Positions 1 through 5,242 of a stretch of 5,242 nucleotides of DNA are shown in pieces. The stretch covers positions 1 to 5,242 of the forward strand of contig DKQR01000197.1 in NCBI GenBank assembly GCA_002471805.1, given 5' to 3'. Source of the DNA: Fidelibacterota bacterium UBA7303. Lineage in GTDB: Bacteria > Fidelibacterota > Marinisomatia > Marinisomatales > UBA1611. The notes below the pieces were generated by a model. The model was not told the origin of the DNA. It did no database searches and saw only the letters and a list, made by a program, of their open reading frames with translations. A program made the translations under genes and the position numbers. Positions within the stretch are counted from its first letter, which is position 1. The number at the start of each line of letters is the position of its first letter.

Positions 1-435
1 GCTGCCGTTCGTATAGGTTGTTGGCACACCACCAATAGTATACCAGTTGCCTTCTTCAAACCGTACGTAGCAATAATCATCTTCTCCCGTTTCAGAAACA
101 CCACGGTGAAATTCATACATTGGGTCCCCCCTTGAGGGTGAATAGGTATGGTAATTGATCAGGAACCACTTGTCTGCAGTGCTGACGTCTACATAATTCT
201 CGTGAGCCGGGTCCAGATAGCTGAGCAATAAACTGTCTGCAGCCGGGCAATAGGGACAATTTGTTGAACCAACAAACTCAGTTAACGCATTCTTAGATAC
301 ATCAGCACTAAGGCCACTTCCTGTAACTGTCCAATCATCATAGAATTTGTCATCATCATTATTATCGCCGCAGGAGAGAAATATAAATGCTGTTAATAGA
401 AAGATATGGAATAAATGAGCAAGTGTTTTCATCAT
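1..435 (-). CDS. Omp28-like lipoprotein with thioredoxin-type CPYC motif (3' part missing)
   Basis: The frame reads from ATG at 435 to the left edge without a stop: 145 residues, C-terminus missing. A second ATG follows at 432, and either start is possible. A purine-rich AGAAGAG (441-447, minus strand) lies 5-8 bases upstream as a modest ribosome binding site. Residues 1-21 form a lipoprotein signal peptide ending in the lipobox LSC, with Cys22 the lipidation site. The acidic stretch GDNNDDDK follows directly. Residues 50-74 hold the redox-like motif TEFVGSTNCPYCPAAD (Cys60, Cys63), then an INYHTY strand, GDPMYEFHR and a GGVPTTYTNG turn. This order resembles the Omp28-related, thioredoxin-fold outer-membrane proteins of Bacteroidota and relatives. 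The CPYC pair and the cis-Pro-like VPT support a thioredoxin fold; actual redox activity is unproven. It is transcribed divergently from the gene at 552. I am confident of the lipoprotein and CxxC calls, less so of the family name. Confidence 0.85.
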   Translation of the reverse strand, partial: MMKTLAHLFHIFLLTAFIFLSCGDNNDDDKFYDDWTVTGSGLSADVSKNALTEFVGSTNCPYCPAADSLLLSYLDPAHENYVDVSTADKWFLINYHTYSPSRGDPMYEFHRGVSETGEDDYCYVRFEEGNWYTIGGVPTTYTNGS

Positions 436-551
436 AATTACTCTTCTCTTAATTATTTAGGTTAAACATAAATTTAGTTTGTAATTATTATACAATACTA
501 TTCCTTAACTAAGTGCCGCAAATGAAGAATATTTATCAGTTGTTTTAGATT
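436..551. promoter_or_regulatory. AT-rich divergent intergenic region, probable promoters for both flanking genes
   Basis: This 116-base spacer lies between the two divergent start codons, so promoters for both genes should be here. It is strongly AT-rich, with runs such as TAATTATTATACAAT around 482-496. TACAAT at 491-496 could be a plus-strand -10 element, but no matching -35 is visible 16-18 bases upstream. TTTAGTTTG near 473-481 only approximates the Bacteroidota-type TAnnTTTG element. I therefore assign no exact promoter. The minus-strand gene has a purine-rich AAGAGAAGAG (441-450) as a likely ribosome binding site. The plus-strand gene has no recognisable one. Confidence 0.45.
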
Positions 552-1343
552 ATGGTGATCAGGAACCGGAATTATCAGATCTCCATGGGTTTTACTGCAG
601 TCTTAACCTGGTGCGCAATGCTTTCAGCCAGCGGACATGTTCCGCAAAACCGCGACCTGTCCTTTGAATTCAATTATACTAATTCAGAGGTTAGTGTCGG
701 TCCTGATTCAGTGGGATCCTTTAATGGGACACTCAATAATACATCTTCAAGTACGATCACCATTGCGGTTGTGCGCAGGGTCAATGCACTGCCGGAAGGC
801 TGGACATCATCAATTTGCCTGGGAGGGATATGCTATAATGAATCATTAGACAGTGTCGCCATTGAATTGAATTCCGGGGATTCAACCGACTGCGGAATCC
901 TGGCCTGGACAAATGGCGCGGGCACAGGTATGATTCAGCTTGATCTGTTCGATCTGAACAATATCAATGAGCATATTTTCGTTGATCTGAATATTTATAC
1001 AGGTACAGCGGCAGGTGTGGGTGATGAAAGGTTAGCCCCAGAGCAAATAATTCTTTATCCTTCATTTCCCAATCCATTCAACCCGGTGACCACGCTGCGT
1101 TTTGACCTGCGGTCAGACACTTTTGTGAACATTATCGTCTATGATATAATGGGACAGACGGTGAAATCACTGGTTAATGAATATCATTCTGCAGGTTTAA
1201 AATCTATCCGGTGGAATGCAACCGACGATAATGGTTCACCGGTCCCTGCCGGTATTTACTTCTATACATTACAGACCAGCGGCCTTGCTGCAAATTCAGG
1301 TTATCGTTTTTTCGAGACCAGGAAGATGGTACTGCTGAAATAA
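552..1343 (+). CDS. Secreted protein with beta-sandwich-like domain and T9SS type A sorting tail
   Basis: 263 residues. ATG at 552 is the first start after an in-frame TAG at 546. No Shine-Dalgarno sequence is visible. The internal Met12 is less likely because the basic n-region (Arg4, Arg6) would be lost. Residues 1-28 are a signal peptide, with a hydrophobic stretch around 13-25 ending near SASG. Residues 34-150 are predicted beta-rich: alternating strands, an LNNTSS turn, then LPEGWTSSICLGGICY with Cys89 and Cys94, and Cys114 further on. I recognise this as a recurrent Ig-like exported domain but cannot give it a family name. Residues 163-263 are a complete sorting tail (PNPFNPVT at 173-180, YDIMG, RWNAT, PVPAGIYFY) ending in KMVLLK. 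The known role of such tails is to send cargo through the T9SS, where they are cleaved and the protein is released or anchored at the surface. The function of the passenger domain is unknown. Confidence 0.85.
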   Translation: MVIRNRNYQISMGFTAVLTWCAMLSASGHVPQNRDLSFEFNYTNSEVSVGPDSVGSFNGTLNNTSSSTITIAVVRRVNALPEGWTSSICLGGICYNESLDSVAIELNSGDSTDCGILAWTNGAGTGMIQLDLFDLNNINEHIFVDLNIYTGTAAGVGDERLAPEQIILYPSFPNPFNPVTTLRFDLRSDTFVNIIVYDIMGQTVKSLVNEYHSAGLKSIRWNATDDNGSPVPAGIYFYTLQTSGLAANSGYRFFETRKMVLLK

Positions 1344-1354
1344 AATTATCCGCA

Positions 1355-1855
1355 ATGATAAATTATATCCAGGAAGATATCACTGCCCTGGATGGGGACT
1401 GCATTGTCAACGCCGCCAATGAGAAGTTGCTGCCCGGCAGCGGAGTCTGCGGCGCCATACACGCTGCTGCCGGTCCTGAACTAGCGGAAGAATGCCTCAG
1501 GATAGGTCATTGCGGAGTGGGGGAGGCCCGGATCACCGGGGCGTATAATATCACCAATGTGAGGCATATTATCCATACGGTGGGACCCGTATGGCGGGGC
1601 GGCCGCCAGGGGGAAGAGCAGTATTTGGCCAACTGCTATGAAAAAACGCTGCTGCTGGCATCTCATCACCATATCCGCACCATCGCCTTTCCCAATATCA
1701 GCACTGGCATTTTCGGGTTTCCCAAAGACACTGCAGCCAGGATCGCCGTAGATACGGTGAAGAATTTTCAGCCGTCAGGAAGTAAACTGGGTAGGGTGAC
1801 CTTCTGCTGTTTTGATGATGAAAATACTGCCATTTACAAAACATTATTAGGCTGA
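1355..1855 (+). CDS. Macrodomain protein, MacroD/YmdB-type O-acetyl-ADP-ribose deacetylase / ADP-ribosyl hydrolase
   Basis: 166 residues, essentially a single macrodomain close in length to E. coli YmdB (about 177). Motifs in order: GDIT-like EDIT (7-10); IVNAAN (17-22), whose Asn22 matches the conserved adenosine-ribose/catalytic Asn; the loop GSGVCGAIHAAAG (28-40); HTVGPVWRGG (74-83); the phosphate-binding loop PNISTGIFGFP (113-123); and CFDDENTAIY (152-161), matching the YmdB C-terminus. Family members hydrolyse O-acetyl-ADP-ribose or remove ADP-ribose from acidic side chains, in the cytosol. No signal peptide is present. Cys32 sits where YmdB and human MacroD enzymes have the proposed catalytic Asp, so activity may differ. 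The start lies 11 bases after the upstream stop with no Shine-Dalgarno sequence, which suggests translational coupling. By hand count GC is about 56% over 1381-1800, against about 43% in samples of the gene at 1946 and about 47% in the gene at 552. Confidence 0.93.
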   Translation: MINYIQEDITALDGDCIVNAANEKLLPGSGVCGAIHAAAGPELAEECLRIGHCGVGEARITGAYNITNVRHIIHTVGPVWRGGRQGEEQYLANCYEKTLLLASHHHIRTIAFPNISTGIFGFPKDTAARIAVDTVKNFQPSGSKLGRVTFCCFDDENTAIYKTLLG

Positions 1856-1929
1856 TACCTTCCGTGCACTCTTCTGCCTGATATTCATCCGCAGTCGATG
1901 GTGTTTTCTTATTAAATTTATACGTAATT

Positions 1930-1936
1930 AGAGGGA
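1930..1936 (+). promoter_or_regulatory. Ribosome binding site for the GTG-started gene at 1946
   Basis: AGAGGGA, nine bases before GTG 1946, is the only good Shine-Dalgarno match ahead of any plus-strand gene here. It decides the start: GTG at 1946 gives a complete signal peptide with Lys3, whereas the next in-frame ATG (1973, residue 10) would cut it short and has no such site. The rest of the 90-base gap (1856-1945) shows no gene and no convincing terminator. Confidence 0.7.
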
Positions 1937-1945
1937 ACTGAAACC

Positions 1946-4900
1946 GTGATCAAAATAAATCCATTCTTCCTGATGGCCCTTTGTACTGCTGCTTTTGCCT
2001 ACCAGCCGCTGTCGCAAGACTCCTATCCCGGCAAGTCTGATCGAAGACTTCCTGTACAGTCCATACAAAAATCTTGCGGTATGGAAACAGCACCATTTGC
2101 ACATTCTGCGCCTGATGAATTTTCCCCTATTAGCCGGGACCAGAATGATCGTAATATAGAAATTCCCATTAACTATCATGTAATCTATGTTGCGGGAGAC
2201 AGCATATACATGAATGTGACGGTTGATAACCAGAACTATCCGCACTGCATGTGGGATATCCGGGACTATGACAATAATACATTTTTGCTCTATCCTGGTT
2301 TTGGGTTCGACTACCCGGGCCATTCTTATTCCCTTGGCGGTGTACTGCCCCCAGGCAATTACGGTCTTTTTTTATACGATGAATTTGGAACGGGAGGTAT
2401 ATCTGCCACTGTAACCACCAGCAGTGGCACTGTACTTGCTTCGGTGAATCAGGGTTCGTGGGGGAATTATACTTTTCTAAATTTTACAGCTCCAGAAGGG
2501 AATTTCACTAATGGCCTTTTATCCATGGAAGTAATGGAGCAGCAAACTGCAGTCCTGAATAGTGTGTATAATGAGTTTGGTTATTCGTTTACCACATCCA
2601 GTGTTGATAGTGCCGTTAATGCCGGATGGTATTATGCCACTGACAGTCACAAATTTGAAACCGGTCAGTGGGAGAATGACGATCAATACCTGAATATGTC
2701 TCAGGCCATGACCGTAGATGTAACCGGCAGCATAAATTACTTTTGGACTGGCGCAAGCCTAACTTCCGGACTTGGTGTTTTCCCCTGGTCTTTCCCTGAA
2801 GATGACAGCAGGCATGGACTGTTTTGTGGCAATTACACTATTCCCGGTGGAGAATCTGGCTGGACAGAAGGTTATACTGGTGTACATGAGGTGGGACATT
2901 ATCTGGGATTATACCACACATTTGAAAATGGTTGTTCAGCACCTGGTGATCATATTGAAGATACTCCAGACCAGGCAGAAGCAAATTATGGCTGTCCCAC
3001 ATCAAACTACTCCTGCGGCAGTTATGATGATATGGGAAACTATATGGATTATGTGGATGATGCCTGTATGACCCATTTTACCCAGGGACAGAAAGACCGC
3101 ATAGACTGGGCCATTGAAACCTACCGGCCCGCATTACTCGGCACTGCTGTAGATCCGGCAGTTGTTTCTGTGGTCCACGAGTTCGAAGAGCAAAATATTT
3201 TGAATATGACGGACTCCATTTTCTTCTCAGGCCTCAATGAGACTGCAAATATTGCAATTGCTTATGACACAGTTGACTATTATTCCGGTGATGGCGCCCT
3301 GGATGTAGCCTTTACTCTGAATAGTGCAGATGCAGCCTGGGGGAACTGGGCCGGTGTGAATTTTACCAACAGTGACGGCAGTCGAATAGATTTCTCTGCT
3401 GCTGAAACATTAAGTGTAATGATAAAAGTGGAAATGCCCCCAAATCATCCTGAGTATATGTCGTTTCGATTTCTTCTGGGCGACAGACCGGTTTTATATG
3501 GTTTTGATGAATTCTGGGCCGTGGAAGATTCTCTGCTGGTGGATGCAGTTAACGACTGGACGGAAGTAAAGATTCCCCTCAAGCCTTTCAGGAATAATAT
3601 AATCCATCCAGTCCTTGGTTCCAGCAGGGAAGACGGCTTTATCCTTTCACCATGGTGGTGGAACCTGCAGTATAATAACTGGCAGCTGGATCGGGAAAGA
3701 ATCAATATTTGCTCAATACTGGTGGGGATCAACGGCTACGGTGATAATGTGAGCACTGTTCCTGCTGACTCGGTACGGATCTCACTGGACTATATGACCC
3801 TGAAGGATAGTTCTGGTTATGAGCATACTGCCAATTTCAATGATCAACTGGACGAGATCTGCCACTCGCCAATATCTCAGAGGCAGGGCCTTGTAAATAA
3901 CCTTATGGCTTCCCTGCCGGCCTTCCCTTATATCGAGCCGGTGGAAGATCTATTTACTTATTATGAAGGGGGTATAGGGGAAAATGAAAACTTTTCTATG
4001 GCTCATTTTCTTTACACTGGAACCCATGGATATGTTGCGGTTCCTGGAAGCTTTAATAACTGGAATGGTACGCTGTGGAATCTAAGCAATATTCCAGGCA
4101 CAGATTTTTGGTTTAGACCCCTGGTCATGCCCAACCATGGCCGGTTTAATTATGCTTATTATGCTGATGGATCCTGGTATGGGGATCCTTTGAATGATGT
4201 TACCTGTATGGATGGCAATGGGAACATGTCTGACCAGGTGAACGGACCCGAGTATGTTTCCCCGCCAGAGCTGGTCTATAACGATTCTATTTTTCACGGG
4301 ACCTTGTTTGATACAGTATTTTACAGCGGTACATTAGGTAATTCCCGTATGGTAACCGTGTATTTGCCGCCGGGTTATGAGTCTTCAAATGCAAGCTATC
4401 CTGTGGTCTTTTATCATGATGGGGACAAATTTTTGGTCAGGGATATTGAGAATATTTTTGATAATTTAATTGAAGAGCAGCGCATAAGCCCATTAATTGC
4501 TGTTTTCATTCCCCCTGTGAATAGAACCGAAGAATATACCGGACTGCAGCAAGGTGTGTTCGCAAATTTTGTCATAGACCAAATTTTCCCCTGGCTCGTG
4601 TCAAAATACCGGATTTTAGAAGGGCCGGAGAATCATGCTACTTTTGGGTTTTCAGATGGCGGTAATATTTCATTATTCTTGACCTTGAACCGGTTTGATA
4701 TATTTGGCCGGATGGGTGGATTTTCACCAACACTTAATTCCAGTTACAACACCCTGGCTACCAATCTGACACAACTAACCACACCTCCAGACCTGGATTT
4801 TTATCTGGAATCATACTGGTATGATAATCTCTTATTCGACGTGGTTGGGTTCCGGGATACGCTGGAATCATTAGAGTATGACCTGCTGTTTACCGATTAC

Positions 4901-5242
4901 CCCGATGGTCATGAATGGTGCAGGGTTATTGGCAACCAGGATGTAGCCCTGGAGTATCTCTTCCCTTACCAGGAATTGTCTGTTGATGAAAAAAATACGG
5001 CATTACCAGCAAAGTTTGTATTGCACCAGAATTATCCCAACCCGTTCAATCCGGTAACACAAATACGCTATGATCTGCCTGAAGATAGTTATGTAAGTAT
5101 AACTATATATGATATTATGGGGCGGACTGTTAGAACTATGGTGAATAGCCTGCAAAACGCTGGGTATAAATCAGTACGCTGGAATGCCACCAATGATCTT
5201 GGTGAGCCCGTATCTGCGGGAATGTATATCTTTACGATCCAG
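1946..5242 (+). CDS. Giant secreted multidomain enzyme: M43 pappalysin-type metalloprotease + carbohydrate-binding-like modules + CE1-type esterase + T9SS tail (3' end missing)
   Basis: 1099 codons from GTG 1946 to the right edge with no stop; I checked the frame codon by codon. Residues 1-18 are a signal peptide (cleavage at AFA|YQ). Residues 19-71 look like a propeptide with a CG motif at Cys44, a candidate cysteine switch. The M43 protease starts with the strand IEIPINYHVIY (71-81). A beta-sandwich-like insert follows (about 85-187), then the protease resumes (188-400). Its zinc site is HEVGHYLGLYH (His314, Glu315, His318, His324), followed by a DTP loop (339-341) and the Met-turn NYMDY (Met367). 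Residues 408-621 resemble a CBM11/galactose-binding jelly roll. Residues 690-775 are a CBM48-like E-set (VPGSFNNWN at 699-707, YYADGSW, DPLND). Residues 787-1010 are a CE1/esterase-D alpha/beta hydrolase with LPPGY, YHDGD, nucleophile GFSDGG (Ser903) and DGHEW (His989). The sorting tail starts at about 1020 (YPNPFNPVT). The protein is probably surface-bound or released. The protease, esterase and tail calls are strong; the binding modules are less certain. Confidence 0.93.
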   Translation, partial: MIKINPFFLMALCTAAFAYQPLSQDSYPGKSDRRLPVQSIQKSCGMETAPFAHSAPDEFSPISRDQNDRNIEIPINYHVIYVAGDSIYMNVTVDNQNYPHCMWDIRDYDNNTFLLYPGFGFDYPGHSYSLGGVLPPGNYGLFLYDEFGTGGISATVTTSSGTVLASVNQGSWGNYTFLNFTAPEGNFTNGLLSMEVMEQQTAVLNSVYNEFGYSFTTSSVDSAVNAGWYYATDSHKFETGQWENDDQYLNMSQAMTVDVTGSINYFWTGASLTSGLGVFPWSFPEDDSRHGLFCGNYTIPGGESGWTEGYTGVHEVGHYLGLYHTFENGCSAPGDHIEDTPDQAEANYGCPTSNYSCGSYDDMGNYMDYVDDACMTHFTQGQKDRIDWAIETYRPALLGTAVDPAVVSVVHEFEEQNILNMTDSIFFSGLNETANIAIAYDTVDYYSGDGALDVAFTLNSADAAWGNWAGVNFTNSDGSRIDFSAAETLSVMIKVEMPPNHPEYMSFRFLLGDRPVLYGFDEFWAVEDSLLVDAVNDWTEVKIPLKPFRNNIIHPVLGSSREDGFILSPWWWNLQYNNWQLDRERINICSILVGINGYGDNVSTVPADSVRISLDYMTLKDSSGYEHTANFNDQLDEICHSPISQRQGLVNNLMASLPAFPYIEPVEDLFTYYEGGIGENENFSMAHFLYTGTHGYVAVPGSFNNWNGTLWNLSNIPGTDFWFRPLVMPNHGRFNYAYYADGSWYGDPLNDVTCMDGNGNMSDQVNGPEYVSPPELVYNDSIFHGTLFDTVFYSGTLGNSRMVTVYLPPGYESSNASYPVVFYHDGDKFLVRDIENIFDNLIEEQRISPLIAVFIPPVNRTEEYTGLQQGVFANFVIDQIFPWLVSKYRILEGPENHATFGFSDGGNISLFLTLNRFDIFGRMGGFSPTLNSSYNTLATNLTQLTTPPDLDFYLESYWYDNLLFDVVGFRDTLESLEYDLLFTDYPDGHEWCRVIGNQDVALEYLFPYQELSVDEKNTALPAKFVLHQNYPNPFNPVTQIRYDLPEDSYVSITIYDIMGRTVRTMVNSLQNAGYKSVRWNATNDLGEPVSAGMYIFTIQ

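Noticed and set aside
156..567. A 12-base exact direct repeat, TGATCAGGAACC, at 156-167 and 556-567.
   Set aside because: In a 5.2 kb window about one chance pair of 12-mers is expected, both copies lie in coding sequence, and no flanking similarity extends it.
1481..1672. Minus-strand open frame of 63 codons.
   Set aside because: It is antisense to the conserved macrodomain core, with no ribosome binding site or recognisable product.
1889..1915. Terminator-like CATC/GATG inverted repeat followed by GTGTTTTCTTATT after the macrodomain gene.
   Set aside because: The stem is only four base pairs and the T-run is broken, too weak to call a terminator.
1928..2323. Open frame of 131 codons on the minus strand.
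   Set aside because: It lies opposite the start of the large protease gene, has no recognisable motifs, and the plus-strand frame has clear signal peptide and domain content.
2772..3071. Open frame of 99 codons on the plus strand in another phase.
   Set aside because: It overlaps the HEVGH zinc site and Met-turn of the true frame; its translation is low-complexity with no motif.
3445..4297. Minus-strand open frames at 3445-3732 and 4082-4297.
   Set aside because: Both lie opposite the continuous large gene, have no domain signal or start context, and read as chance frames.
3119..4320. Possibility that the protease and esterase are separate genes joined by a missed stop.
   Set aside because: I read every codon between the two domains and found no stop, no internal start with a Shine-Dalgarno sequence and no second signal peptide.
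1..5242. Defence system, CRISPR array, prophage or toxin-antitoxin; the macrodomain raised the thought of a DarT/DarG pair.
   Set aside because: No repeats with spacers, nuclease, integrase or ADP-ribosyltransferase toxin is adjacent, and the macrodomain is MacroD/YmdB-like rather than DarG-like.

Overview
The window holds four protein genes and fits an uncultured member of the Fibrobacterota-Chlorobiota-Bacteroidota (FCB) side of bacteria. Candidatus Marinimicrobia (Neomarinimicrobiota) is my first guess; Ignavibacteriota, Calditrichota and KSB1-like lineages are alternatives. The main clue is the C-terminal tail carried by two of the proteins. It has a PNPFNPVT core, then a YDIMG strand, an AG-x-KS-x-RWNAT strand and a PV-x-AG-x-Y strand. 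This is the FlgD-Ig-like / type IX secretion (T9SS) type A sorting tail typical of those phyla. The lineage is an inference; no rRNA or tRNA is present to fix it.

Layout. Positions 1-435 (minus strand, cut by the left edge) encode an Omp28-like lipoprotein with a thioredoxin-type CPYC motif. A 116-base AT-rich divergent spacer (436-551) separates it from a plus-strand run of three genes. The first (552-1343) is a small secreted protein with a beta-rich domain and a sorting tail. The second (1355-1855) is a MacroD/YmdB-type macrodomain ADP-ribose hydrolase, which starts 11 bases after the previous stop. After a 90-base gap comes a very large secreted protein (GTG start at 1946, still open at the right edge after 1099 codons).

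The large protein is the highlight. I translated it by eye across its whole length and found one uninterrupted frame. It joins a signal peptide, a propeptide with a candidate cysteine switch, a pappalysin-type (M43) zinc metalloprotease, a jelly-roll carbohydrate-binding-like region, a CBM48-like E-set domain, a CE1/esterase-D type serine esterase and a T9SS tail. A beta-sandwich domain appears to be inserted inside the N-terminal part of the protease. So a protease and a polysaccharide-type esterase are exported as one chain, possibly to attack glycoprotein or polysaccharide-protein material.

Three of the four products act outside the cytoplasm: the lipoprotein and the two tail-bearing proteins. 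The macrodomain enzyme is the exception. It looks cytosolic, and its gene is visibly more GC-rich than its neighbours. I saw no RNA genes, insertion sequences, CRISPR arrays or convincing terminators.
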